From: Qipengyuania vulgaris
GTDB lineage: Bacteria > Pseudomonadota > Alphaproteobacteria > Sphingomonadales > Sphingomonadaceae
Length of the DNA: 64,000 bases
Assembly: GCA_000756795.1 (NCBI GenBank)
Contig: CCSI01000006.1
Span: 100,551 to 164,550 of the forward strand
Direction: 5' to 3'
The notes beneath the pieces are model-generated. The model worked only from the letters and a program-made list of their open reading frames with translations. It was not told the origin of the DNA and did not search any database. Position numbers and translations under genes: made by a program. Each line of letters starts with the position of its first letter. Position 1 is the stretch's first letter. Below are positions 55,940 through 64,000 of this stretch, piece by piece.

Positions 55940-55963
55940 GCCGCTAACGACCCGATTGCGGAC
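55940..55963 (-). repeat. Left half of the dispersed repeat, reverse (copy L)
   Basis: GCCGCTAACGACCCGATTGC then GGAC is the complement of the family's left end. It lies 15 bases left of the cation-efflux gene stop and pairs with copy M across that gene. Confidence 0.75.
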
Positions 55964-55978
55964 GTTAAGTTAGCTGCC

Positions 55979-56578
55979 CTAACGGTCAGCTTGTCTTGCT
56001 TCCCGCAGTATTTCCATTGCTTCCCTCATGACAAAGAGGCCAATGGCTGCACCGACCAGAAGATCAAAGTAGATCACGCCGGTAAGTAAGACCGCCGCAC
56101 CCGACACAATCACTGCAACATTGGCGACCACGTCGGCACGAGTGAAAATCCAAGCCGCGCGCATGTGGACTTCGTCGCTGCGCTGCCTTTGCAGTAGTCT
56201 GAGCACGTAGGTGTTCACGGCGAGTGCCACTAGGGCGACTATAATCATCAAGACACCGACAGGTTCTGCTCCAACGAAGACGCGCCTTACGGCTTCGAAA
56301 ACGACCCCTATGCCTACAATCAGTAGCAAAGCTCCGCTCAAAGTTGCGGCGCGGGCCTTAAAGGCATTGCTTCGTCCTATGGCCATCAAAGCGACCGCAT
56401 AGACCGACGCGTCCGTGAGCATATCCAGACCGTCCGCTACAAGGCTGGTCGAATCCGCGTAGAGCCCAGAAGCAACTTCCACGAAGAACATTACGGCGTT
56501 CAGGACAAGCGCCAGCCATAGAGCCCGCTGCTGGGCTTTCGTCTCGATTTCAGTAGGGCCGCATCCGCAATCTGCCAT
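55979..56578 (-). CDS. Cation diffusion facilitator family transporter
   Basis: 199 residues from the ATG at 56578; a TTG at 56635 would start inside a repeat. Begins ADCGCGPTE, then six helices with the CDF signature SLVADGLDMLTDASVY, where the Asp/His positions D..D of site A are seen as DGLDMLTD. RADVVANVAVIV with a second metal site follows. It lacks the cytoplasmic C-terminal domain, as in short CDFs. Probably zinc or cobalt efflux; metal not determinable. Confidence 0.82.
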   Translation of the reverse strand: MADCGCGPTEIETKAQQRALWLALVLNAVMFFVEVASGLYADSTSLVADGLDMLTDASVYAVALMAIGRSNAFKARAATLSGALLLIVGIGVVFEAVRRVFVGAEPVGVLMIIVALVALAVNTYVLRLLQRQRSDEVHMRAAWIFTRADVVANVAVIVSGAAVLLTGVIYFDLLVGAAIGLFVMREAMEILREARQADR

Positions 56579-56617
56579 GTGGCGCCGATAATGCCATTCG
56601 TCTTCGAGTCCAACCAA

Positions 56618-56650
56618 GGACCGCTTTCCACCCAATAACTGCCAGTCCGC
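56618..56650 (-). repeat. Right half of the dispersed repeat, reverse (copy M)
   Basis: GGACCGCTTTCCACCCAATA, then ACTGCCAGTCCGC, the complement of the family's right end. It shares the ACTGCC/GGCAG variant with copy J at 42085. Confidence 0.7.
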
Positions 56651-58144
56651 TTACGGATGCGGCGCCAGCCCGATCTCAACACCCGTCTTGTCGGTCAGCG
56701 CGAACTTGTCGACGAGATCGCTGCTTGCGCGGTTGAGGCCCACCACCTGCACGCTGCGGCCGTTGCGGCGCATGCGTTCGACCACCTTGTCGAGCGCGCC
56801 AACGGCCGAGATGTCCCAGAAGTGCGCCTTGCTCACGTCGATGATGACATGGTCGGCGGGGTCGCTCTGCGTGCTTTCGGGGCCGAGTGCGGCCTCGAAG
56901 CGCTCGACGCTGGCGTAAAAGATCTGGCCCTTGGCGCGGTAGGTGGCGGTGTCGCCCTCGCGCTCGCGCACCACTTCGAACATGGTCATCACCTTGTGGG
57001 TGAAGAACACGCCCGACAGGACCACGCCTGCCAGCACGCCCAGCGCGAGGTTGTGCGTCGCGACCACGACGACGACGGTGGTGAGCATCACGACCGAGGA
57101 CTGCCACGGGTGCTTACCGATGTTGGGGATCGAGTTCCACGAGAAGGTCCCGATCGAAACCATGATCATGATCGCCACCAGCGCCGGCATCGGCACCTGG
57201 CCGACGAGGTTTCCGAGCAGGGCGAGGAGGATGAGCAGCGAAAGGCCCGCAGTGAAGGTCGACAGGCGCCCACGCCCGCCGCTGGTTACGTTGATGACCG
57301 ACTGACCGATCATCGCGCAGCCGCCCATGCCGCCGAACATCGCAGCGACGACGTTGGCCACGCCCTGTCCCGCGCTCTCGCGGCGCTTATTCGAGCCGGT
57401 ATGCGTCATGTCGTCGACGATTTGCGCAGTCAGCAGCGATTCCAAGAGGCCGACCGCCGCCATGGTCGCCGAATAGGGGGCGATGATGGCGAGCGTCTCC
57501 CACGTCAGCGGCACGTCGGGCAGCATGAAATAGGGCAGGCCCTCGGGCAGCTCGCCCATGTCCGCCACTGTGTTGACCGGCGCGTTGATGTAGATCGAAA
57601 GCGCGGTCAGCACGATAATCGCCACCAGCGGGCTGGGAATGGCGGTCGTCAGCTTGGGGAAGAGGTAGATGATCGCCAGCGCGGCGGCGACCATGGCGTA
57701 TGTCTCCCACCCGACATTGGTCAGCTGCGGTAGCTGCGCCATGAAAATCAGGATCGCGAGCGCGTTGACGAAGCCGGTGATGACCGAGCGGCTGACGAAC
57801 TGCATCAGCAGGTCGAGCCGAAGCAGCGCGGCGATGCCCTGGAAGATGCCCATCAGGATAGTCGCAGCGAACAGGTATTCCACCCCGTGATCGCGCACCA
57901 GCGGCACCACCACCACAGCGACGGCAGCCGTCGCGGCGCTGATCATGCCCGGACGCCCGCCGGTAAAGGCAATCACCATGGCAATCGCGACCGAGGCATA
58001 AAGGCCTACGCGCGGATCCACGCCCGCGATGATCGAAAAGCCGATCGCCTCCGGGATCAGCGCCAGCGCGACCACGAGGCCGGCCAGCATGTCTGCGCGG
58101 ATGTTGGAGAACCAGTCGCGTTTGATCGCGCCGAGGTTGGGCAT
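56651..58144 (-). CDS. SulP family anion transporter with STAS domain
   Basis: 497 residues from the ATG at 58144. Transmembrane core with [20 protein letters not shown], the SulP signature, [20 protein letters not shown] and [21 protein letters not shown]-terminal STAS domain from about residue 395 ([20 protein letters not shown]). These proteins carry sulfate, bicarbonate or dicarboxylates; substrate cannot be read from sequence. The repeat half M adjoins its stop. Confidence 0.9.
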   Translation of the reverse strand: MPNLGAIKRDWFSNIRADMLAGLVVALALIPEAIGFSIIAGVDPRVGLYASVAIAMVIAFTGGRPGMISAATAAVAVVVVPLVRDHGVEYLFAATILMGIFQGIAALLRLDLLMQFVSRSVITGFVNALAILIFMAQLPQLTNVGWETYAMVAAALAIIYLFPKLTTAIPSPLVAIIVLTALSIYINAPVNTVADMGELPEGLPYFMLPDVPLTWETLAIIAPYSATMAAVGLLESLLTAQIVDDMTHTGSNKRRESAGQGVANVVAAMFGGMGGCAMIGQSVINVTSGGRGRLSTFTAGLSLLILLALLGNLVGQVPMPALVAIMIMVSIGTFSWNSIPNIGKHPWQSSVVMLTTVVVVVATHNLALGVLAGVVLSGVFFTHKVMTMFEVVREREGDTATYRAKGQIFYASVERFEAALGPESTQSDPADHVIIDVSKAHFWDISAVGALDKVVERMRRNGRSVQVVGLNRASSDLVDKFALTDKTGVEIGLAPHP

Positions 58145-58189
58145 GGTGGAGTTTCCGTCAGCTGTCAGGTGAGGGCACCCCGCAAAATC

Positions 58190-58218
58190 AAAGGGCGCCC
58201 GGATTGCGGACGCCCTTT
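58190..58218 (-). terminator. Rho-independent terminator after the collar-RTX gene
   Basis: AAAGGGCG (58190-58197) pairs with CGCCCTTT (58211-58218). On the minus strand it is followed by TGATTTTG, and it lies 42 bases past the stop of the gene at 58261. Confidence 0.65.
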
Positions 58219-58260
58219 GGACTATTGTGCGCTGCAGCACAACCCCGGGTCGGCGCTGGC

Positions 58261-60441
58261 CTAGATGATGAAGTCCGCCACGGTCAGGTCGACCTGGCCT
58301 TCGAGGCGGATGGCGAGATCGGCATCGCCATCGCCGTCTGTGTCGCCATAGATCATGGTGAAACCGCCGGGGCGTATCTCGTACCGCAGTTCGCCTGCCT
58401 CACCCGAGAAAGCCGCATCGCCGATCCAGGTGAAGCTGTCGTGGCCGCCACCGACAATCGCATCGAAACCTTTCAGGTTGATCTGGTCGCCCTGCGCCTG
58501 GGAGAAATCGCCGATCACATCGGCATTGGCGGGAAAAAGGCCGCCGATGTCGCCGTTGGCGAAGACAAACTCGTCCGCCCCCGTGCCGCCGAACATCGTA
58601 TCGCGACCGGCGCCGCCCACCAGCCTGTCGGCGCCCGCATTGCCGTAGAGCAGGTCGTCCTGGCCTTCGCCGTAAATCCTGTCGTTCCCGGTGCCTCCGT
58701 AAATAAGGTCGTTTCCGGAACCGCCATACATGATGTCATCGCCGTGCCCGCCGCCAAGTTCGTCTTCACCTGCGCCGCCGCGGAGCCGGTCGTTTCCGTC
58801 GAAGCCCTTGAGCACGTCGTCTCCGACATTACCGAGGATGTCATTCGCGAGCTCGTTCCCGCGACCTACAGCCCCCGTGGTGCGCAGCAGGACGAGATTT
58901 TCCAGATTGTCGCCCAGAGTGAAATCCGGTCGGAGCGTGCGGACGGTGTCGATGCCCTGGTCCGGCAATTCCACGACCGTGTCGTTGCCGCCGACATAAT
59001 CATAAGTGTCATTACCGGGGCCGCCATGCATCTCGTCGCGGCCCTGACCGCCGAACAGGAGGTCGTAGCCGGGGCCGCCGTAAAGAAAGTCATCCTGATT
59101 TCCTCCTGAGAGGATATCGTTGCCGCCATTGCCGATCAGCGTGTCATAGCCGCCGAGACCATTGAAAGTATCGGCGCGATTGCCGCCGATAATGGTGTCC
59201 TGTCCGGCATCGCCATCCTCCGTGCGGCCGGGAACTTCGTCGATAGCTAGGAAGAGGTCGTTGCTCCCTCGCGTCCCACCGGCGCTGCCCCCTGCATGCA
59301 TTGCCGCGCGGCCGCCGAGGTCGGGCAGGGCAAAGGTAGTGCGACCGTCACCCCCGTACATTGTACCGAGTAAGGAAAAGAGCGCGGAATTGCTCGCGAT
59401 ATCGACCAATTGTCCTTGGGCGGGTGCAAAGCCGCTCGGCACACCTGTGCCTGCGAAAAAGATGACCTGTCCGAGCGTTGCTGTGTCGGGAGAAACAAAA
59501 TCATCCCGCTCCATGCCCTTGGGCGTTTCCTGATTGCGCGAGGGGAAGATACCCTGCATCGCAACCAGTACCTGCATGACGATGCCCGGCTGCAGATTAT
59601 CGATTGCCGCCCCTTCGCCGCCAATTTCGACAGGCATACCGTCCGGATCGAAGACCAGACCGTCGGAGCCGACGACACTGCCCACCGGCAATCCATCCTC
59701 CGCTCCAATAATCGTCCGTCCGCGAAGGTCGGGGATTCGAAATGTCGTCACACCGTCACCGCCATAGGTCGTGCCAATGATGGAATAGAGTTGCTCGTAC
59801 TGCGAAATAAGCAAGGTGCGTCCGTCACAGATCATCGCGCCATTCGGGTCGAAATTGCCTGCCCAGAGATGAACCGATCCGGTCACGTTCGCACTGCCTG
59901 AATCCATGCCATAGCCACCGGTATGGATGACGTAATTCAGGCTTAGGCTCGATTCATAGTTGTTGAGGTTTTGACCACTGCCGCCGAACGAGGTCGGCAG
60001 GTTGATTTCATTGAGTGGCCTAGTGTCCGACCCGTATTCTTGCCCCAGCAACAGATTGACGAGACCTTCCCCCTGTCCAGCACCGACAGCCAGATTGTCG
60101 CGCAGATCCGGCAGCGCAAAGGTCGTGCTGCCATCCCCGCCATAAAGCGTCCCGATGATGGAAAATAGTGACTGGTTGCTCACTATGGAGAGCAACTGCC
60201 CCGAAGTATAATAGGTATCGCGCGGCGCGAAATTGCCTGCAAACTGCACGACGTAGCCGATGCTGATCTCACCGCCGATGGTATAGTCACGGCTGGGATA
60301 GCGCCCAGCGCCGATCATGACGAAATTGATGTCCTGCGAGGCTTGCTGGTTGTCGATCAGTATCGGCGGTTCGGTCGCCAGAAGCGGAACCTCCTTGTCG
60401 CCATAGACAGTGTTCTGGTCGCTGAACTGCAGGTCTTTCAT
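58261..60441 (-). CDS. Triple tail-collar domain / RTX repeat secreted protein
   Basis: 726 residues from the ATG at 60441 (a longer frame is unsupported). Three phage tail collar modules, each ending with the same motif: GGDGSTTFALPDLRDN near 110, GGDGVTTFRIPDLRGR near 237 and GGDGRTTFALPDLGGR near 373. Each is preceded by a G-F-AP-GQL-like segment (FDPNGAMICDGRTLL, VPSGFAPAQGQLVDIAS). About 410-615 is a set of calcium-binding GGxGxDxLxG repeats; the C-terminus resembles the type I signal region of RTX proteins. No Sec signal. Probably exported by the TolC system at 3.8-8.3 kb, and perhaps a surface adhesin or structural fibre; this role is inference. Confidence 0.88.
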   Translation of the reverse strand: MKDLQFSDQNTVYGDKEVPLLATEPPILIDNQQASQDINFVMIGAGRYPSRDYTIGGEISIGYVVQFAGNFAPRDTYYTSGQLLSIVSNQSLFSIIGTLYGGDGSTTFALPDLRDNLAVGAGQGEGLVNLLLGQEYGSDTRPLNEINLPTSFGGSGQNLNNYESSLSLNYVIHTGGYGMDSGSANVTGSVHLWAGNFDPNGAMICDGRTLLISQYEQLYSIIGTTYGGDGVTTFRIPDLRGRTIIGAEDGLPVGSVVGSDGLVFDPDGMPVEIGGEGAAIDNLQPGIVMQVLVAMQGIFPSRNQETPKGMERDDFVSPDTATLGQVIFFAGTGVPSGFAPAQGQLVDIASNSALFSLLGTMYGGDGRTTFALPDLGGRAAMHAGGSAGGTRGSNDLFLAIDEVPGRTEDGDAGQDTIIGGNRADTFNGLGGYDTLIGNGGNDILSGGNQDDFLYGGPGYDLLFGGQGRDEMHGGPGNDTYDYVGGNDTVVELPDQGIDTVRTLRPDFTLGDNLENLVLLRTTGAVGRGNELANDILGNVGDDVLKGFDGNDRLRGGAGEDELGGGHGDDIMYGGSGNDLIYGGTGNDRIYGEGQDDLLYGNAGADRLVGGAGRDTMFGGTGADEFVFANGDIGGLFPANADVIGDFSQAQGDQINLKGFDAIVGGGHDSFTWIGDAAFSGEAGELRYEIRPGGFTMIYGDTDGDGDADLAIRLEGQVDLTVADFII

Positions 60442-60581
60442 GTCCGCCCTCCCCGGCAGATGTATCGGGCAGGCCGACTCGGCTGGCCACGCCCTTGACC
60501 GGGGCAGTGTAAACCTGGGGGCGCTCATCCCCAAACTTGTTAAGCTTATTCAATCTGCTGGAATGTGCCGAAACAGGATTG

Positions 60582-62390
60582 CTATTCGACTGCCGCTTCC
60601 TCTGCCTGCTGGCGGGCCCACATTTCTGCATAGAGGCCATCGTGGCGTAGCAATTCGCCATGGGTGCCTATTTCAGCCAGTTTACCATGGTCGAGCACGA
60701 GGATGCGGTCGGCATCGGCGATGGTCGACAGGCGGTGTGCGATGGCGAGCGTGGTGCGGTGCGCGCTGACCTTCTTCAGAGTGCGCAAGATGTCCTGTTC
60801 GGTCCGGCTGTCCAGGGCGCTGGTGGCCTCGTCGAGCAGGAGGATGGGCGGGTCCTTCACCAGCGTGCGGGCAATGGCCACACGCTGTTTCTCGCCGCCA
60901 GAAAGTTTGAGGCCGCGCTCGCCGACTTCGGTGTCGAAGCCATCTGGCAGGCGTTCGATGAACGGCAGGATGGCTGCGGCTTGCGCCGCTTCCGTAATTT
61001 CGTGCTCGCCCGCTCCCTCGCGGCCATAGGCAATGTTGTAGCCGATACTGTCGTTGAACAGCACGCTGTCTTGCGGGACGATACCGATATGGGCGCGCAA
61101 GCTCTCCTGCTGCACCTTGGCGATATCCTGCCCGTCGATGAGGATGCGGCCGCGCTGTGGATCGTAGAAGCGGAACAGCAGCCGCGCGATCGTGCTCTTG
61201 CCTGCGCCCGAGGGGCCGACGATGGCGATATTGCTCCCGGCAGGGACCTCGAAGGTCAGGCCATGGAGGATGGTGCGCTCGGGCTCGTAGCCGAAATGGA
61301 CATGGTCGAAGGTAATCGAAGGGCGGCGCACGACGAGCGCGGGCGCGCCGGGTACGTCCTTCACCTCGGCGTCGGTATCGATCAGGCGAAACATCTCCGC
61401 CATGTCGATGAGCCCTTGGCGCACCGTACGATAGACCATGCCCAGCATGTCGAGCGGGCGGAAAAGCTGGGTGAGGTAGGTGTTCACAAGCACGAGGTCG
61501 CCAGTGGTGAACTGGCCGCGGCTCCAGCCCCAGACGGTGAAGGCCATCGCGCCGCCCATCAGCAGGTTCATGATGGCGGCCTGGGAGATATTGAGGATGC
61601 CGAGCGAATTTTCCGACTTGATGGCCGCTTCCGCCCAGGCCCGCGCAGCCTCGCCATAGCGCTCGCGCTCGCGCGCCTCGGCACCAAAATACTTGACCGT
61701 CTCATAGTTCAGCAGGCTGTCGACCGATCGTGACAAGGCCTGCCCGTCAAGCTCGTTCATCTTGCGCCGCAAATCGTTGCGCCATTCGGTGATCTTGCGG
61801 GTCACTATGATATAGGCCGCAACGGTGAGCGCGGTGGCGGCCACCAGTTCCCACCCGAAATTGAAATAGAAGATGACGCCGACGGCAAGCAGTTCGATGG
61901 CCGTGGGGGCGATGTTGAACAGCAGGAAATAGAGCATGATGTCGATGCTCTTGGTTCCGCGCTCGATGGTCTTGGTAATCTCGCCTGTCCGCCGCGAGAG
62001 GTGGAAGCGCAGCGAAAGCTGGTGGAGGCGCGAAAACGTGTCCTCGGCCAGCTGGCGCGTGGCATCCTGCCCGACCCGCTCGAAGGTGATGTTGCGCAAG
62101 TTGTTGAAGATGACGCTGGCAAAGCGGCCTGCCGCATAGGCAATCACCAGCGCCAGCGCGACCATCACGCCCTCGTTGGCGGGCGTAGTCATCGAGTCCA
62201 CCGCTTCCTTATAGGCGAAGGGCAGGGCGAGGATGGTCGCCTTGGCCGCCAGCACGAATGCCATCGAGCCGATGATGCGGCGCTTCAGGAACGGATTGTC
62301 ACTTGGCCAAAGATACGGCAGGAAGCGCCGGATGGTGCTCCAGCCTTCGAGGTCCTGGGCTGACTGGGGCGTTGCATTATCGGGCGGCAT
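60582..62390 (-). CDS. ABCB-type (Atm1-like) ABC exporter, half-transporter
   Basis: 602 residues. A six-helix membrane domain (about 30-310) includes TFERVGQDATRQLAEDTFSR and LSLRFHLSRRTGEITKTIER, typical of Atm1/ABCB7 proteins. The ATPase has Walker A VGPSGAGKSTIARLL, signature LSGGEKQRVAIARTL, Walker B ILLLDEATSALD and a H-loop LAIAHRLSTI. Bacterial Atm1 exports glutathione-metal complexes; the metal link is from the family. Single gene, starting near the collar-RTX gene's upstream side. Confidence 0.92.
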   Translation of the reverse strand: MPPDNATPQSAQDLEGWSTIRRFLPYLWPSDNPFLKRRIIGSMAFVLAAKATILALPFAYKEAVDSMTTPANEGVMVALALVIAYAAGRFASVIFNNLRNITFERVGQDATRQLAEDTFSRLHQLSLRFHLSRRTGEITKTIERGTKSIDIMLYFLLFNIAPTAIELLAVGVIFYFNFGWELVAATALTVAAYIIVTRKITEWRNDLRRKMNELDGQALSRSVDSLLNYETVKYFGAEARERERYGEAARAWAEAAIKSENSLGILNISQAAIMNLLMGGAMAFTVWGWSRGQFTTGDLVLVNTYLTQLFRPLDMLGMVYRTVRQGLIDMAEMFRLIDTDAEVKDVPGAPALVVRRPSITFDHVHFGYEPERTILHGLTFEVPAGSNIAIVGPSGAGKSTIARLLFRFYDPQRGRILIDGQDIAKVQQESLRAHIGIVPQDSVLFNDSIGYNIAYGREGAGEHEITEAAQAAAILPFIERLPDGFDTEVGERGLKLSGGEKQRVAIARTLVKDPPILLLDEATSALDSRTEQDILRTLKKVSAHRTTLAIAHRLSTIADADRILVLDHGKLAEIGTHGELLRHDGLYAEMWARQQAEEAAVE

Positions 62391-62428
62391 GGCCCGCTAT
62401 CTGGGGCAGCCGCTTACGCAGGGCAAGG

Positions 62429-63409
62429 TCAGGAACGGCCGCGCGTCATGTAATCAATGAAATTGATAGGGCCCTTGCGCATCACGTCGGCGGGCAGATC
62501 GAACAGCACGCGGCGCGAAGAGAAGTCTATCGCGACGCGGTCGAACATGCGCAGATTTCCCATTCCGAGGATGAGCGCAGGCTGGTCCGTATAGCCAAGC
62601 GCCTCCAGCGCCGGACTGTCGGCAAAACCAATGGGAACCTGCGACAGTTGCATCGGGCCGATTTCGAGCCGCTTTGCATAGGTCAGGTCGCCTTCGATGG
62701 TGAAGCCATGCACGTCGGTCGAACTGAAGGTCATGTCCCCGCGTTTGCGTAGCTTCTTCAATAGGGCCATGTTGCCGACCGAATTTTGCGCACCGGTATC
62801 GATGATGACAGCGGCCTTTACTCCATCGAGCCTGGCATTGGTGATAATCATCTGTCCGAGTTTCGCACGCGCGCGGACCACGATCTCGTATCCTGAATTC
62901 CCGCGGAATTGTTCGGCATCGGCCACCGACATCCGTCCTTCGGCAAAATCGATGAGCACGCGCATGTCCTGCAGCGTATCGAGACCGAGAATGCCATCGG
63001 CTCCGATATGACGCCTGTCGAGAAGCGGTGAAGTCAGGCCGCTCAGCGTGCGGTCGGCAAATTCGAGCTGGTCGATGGCGATCGTGTCGACCACCCGGGT
63101 CGAACCCATGGCGACCAGCGTCGCCTTGCCGGAAGGTTCCAGCTCGAGGTCGCTGGTAATCCGCGAGGTGACGACAGTGGCCTGTGCGCCGGTATCGATA
63201 AAGAAGCGATAAGGGCCCTGACCACCAATTGTGACTGGCACGGTCATTCTTTTGTAGCGGTCCTCGTCGAAAGCGATATCGATCACTTCCTCGTCGCCGG
63301 CCTGGGTTTCGGCTGGCTCCTGCTCGGCGGGGGCGGGCTGCGCCATCGCCATCGAGCAGCCGAGTATCGTCGCTGCAGTTGCTGCAAGGAATCTGGCGCC
63401 CATCATCAC
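62429..63409 (-). CDS. Exported retropepsin-like aspartic protease with two DTG motifs
   Basis: 326 residues (ATG at 63409 or 63406; GGAGAG lies just upstream). Signal peptide MGARFLAATAATILGCSMAMA. Two related domains: RFFIDTGAQATVVTSRIT followed by ADGILGLDTLQDM, and AVIIDTGAQNSVGNM followed by ALILGMGNLRMFD. Each has the DTGA active-site triplet and a flap-like psi loop, so the molecule resembles a covalent pseudo-dimer of retropepsins. Periplasmic; substrate unknown. Next to the rRNA promoter region. Confidence 0.85.
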   Translation of the reverse strand: MMMGARFLAATAATILGCSMAMAQPAPAEQEPAETQAGDEEVIDIAFDEDRYKRMTVPVTIGGQGPYRFFIDTGAQATVVTSRITSDLELEPSGKATLVAMGSTRVVDTIAIDQLEFADRTLSGLTSPLLDRRHIGADGILGLDTLQDMRVLIDFAEGRMSVADAEQFRGNSGYEIVVRARAKLGQMIITNARLDGVKAAVIIDTGAQNSVGNMALLKKLRKRGDMTFSSTDVHGFTIEGDLTYAKRLEIGPMQLSQVPIGFADSPALEALGYTDQPALILGMGNLRMFDRVAIDFSSRRVLFDLPADVMRKGPINFIDYMTRGRS

Positions 63410-63724
63410 TCTCCATATAGGGACCGGTTGGCCGGCCTCTCACACGCGCAAACCTTATAGCATGGAAGGGCGGAATTCCGGAGTCGGATCGGAACCGGAC
63501 CGCCCAGCGCAATTATCGGGGATGAGAATCGGGGGCCCTGGAGCGATGCAAGGCGGGGAATCCGACCGTGATTCATTCCGGGAAATCCCGATTCCGGCGG
63601 CGATGCGGGCGCGAGCCTTGAAATTTGCAGCCGCGACCCCACTTTGGGTGTCTGGGAATTCACTCTCGAACCCTGCGGAAAACCGTTGGATTTCGTGAAT
63701 GTGAAATAATCCTACAAAAAGGCA
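63410..63724. other. Region upstream of the rRNA promoter
   Basis: Intergenic with no supported gene. An AT-rich run just left of 63725 (GTGAAATAATCCTACAAAAA) could be an UP element for the rRNA promoter. Confidence 0.5.
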
Positions 63725-63753
63725 TTGACGGAATCGGGAGTGGCGCCTAGATG
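63725..63753 (+). promoter_or_regulatory. Strong sigma-70 promoter, probably of the rRNA operon
   Basis: TTGACG (63725-63730), a 17-base spacer, TAGATG (63748-63753). It follows an AT-rich UP-like tract and precedes a boxA by about 125 bases, the usual layout of a ribosomal RNA promoter. Confidence 0.6.
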
Positions 63754-64000
63754 GCCCTCACCGACGCGGCGCTGACGGGTTTTACCGGACGCTGGGTTGG
63801 TCGCCACATAGATACGGACAGCCGCTCCCCCGGTTTTTGATCGGGGCACATTGGTTGTCCGCTAGTTCTGTCTCTGGCGGCTCTTTGACATTGTTGGTTT
63901 TTGATGAAGGGACATGTGGGCGACGGCGCCCGGTCCGGGGACCTCAAGGCTCCGAGTACCGGTTATTTCAAGCCGATTGCCACATCCTTCCAGGCTCCAC
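63754..64000 (+). other. Ribosomal RNA operon leader (16S gene lies past the window end)
   Basis: The leader contains boxA and then TTGATGAAGGGACATGTGGG, a sequence I recall from sphingomonad 16S leaders. A 16S gene should start just outside. No mature rRNA sequence is inside the window. Confidence 0.55.
63879..63890 (+). promoter_or_regulatory. boxA antitermination element
   Basis: GGCTCTTTGACA matches the E. coli rrn boxA TGCTCTTTAACA at ten of twelve positions. It lets NusB/NusE bind the nascent rRNA leader. Confidence 0.7.

Overview
The window is GC-rich, densely coded DNA of an alphaproteobacterium, most probably Sphingomonadales and close to Erythrobacteraceae. This is inference from gene content and protein style: a DUF1134/EipA envelope protein, a COQ9 family protein, a CBP3-type cytochrome bc1 chaperone, HslVU with an alphaproteobacterial RpoH promoter, an Atm1-type exporter, and an rRNA leader with boxA at the right edge. 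No 16S sequence lies inside the window to prove it.

Layout. 0-9.3 kb: the start of a peptidyl-prolyl isomerase-like gene leaving the left edge, tRNA-Ser(GGA), then a leftward type I secretion operon (TolC, ABC ATPase, HlyD adaptor) ending in its probable substrate, an RTX serralysin-like zinc protease; then hspQ and tRNA-Ser(CGA). 9.3-39 kb: an accessory region bounded by two tRNA-Ser genes whose 3' ends face inward. Next to the left tRNA are a ParB-methyltransferase and a DUF5681 protein. Next to the right tRNA are a tyrosine recombinase and a DUF3489-DUF2924-serine recombinase triad. Between them lie a c-di-GMP/signalling block (two MASE1-GGDEF proteins, a GGDEF-EAL protein, a frameshifted PilZ gene, a LuxR solo, a hybrid histidine kinase), a run of short accessory genes separated by an 82-87 bp repeat, a heat-stress block (second groESL, two Hsp20, an HtrA-like protease, usg), and a decayed stretch with an integrase pseudogene.

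39-64 kb is mainly chromosomal core: tRNA-Ser(GCT), eipA, an aminotransferase, ribD-ribE, a YgjP-like metallopeptidase, a YcgN-like protein, SCO, COQ9, feoAB, ssb, YceD, the bc1 chaperone, bamE, hslVU, a SulP transporter, an unusual secreted protein with three tail-collar modules fused to RTX repeats, an ABCB exporter, a retropepsin-like protease, and finally an rRNA promoter and boxA leader running off the right end. Two single-gene insertions here (an alpha/beta hydrolase and a cation-efflux protein) are each framed by half copies of the same intergenic repeat.

The most unusual pattern is that repeat family. It marks nearly every boundary between accessory genes and carries conserved ends (GTCCGC ... 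GCGGAC) and an internal 9-bp inverted repeat. The collar-RTX fusion protein, the stress island and the mirrored tRNA-Ser boundaries are the other points most worth checking.
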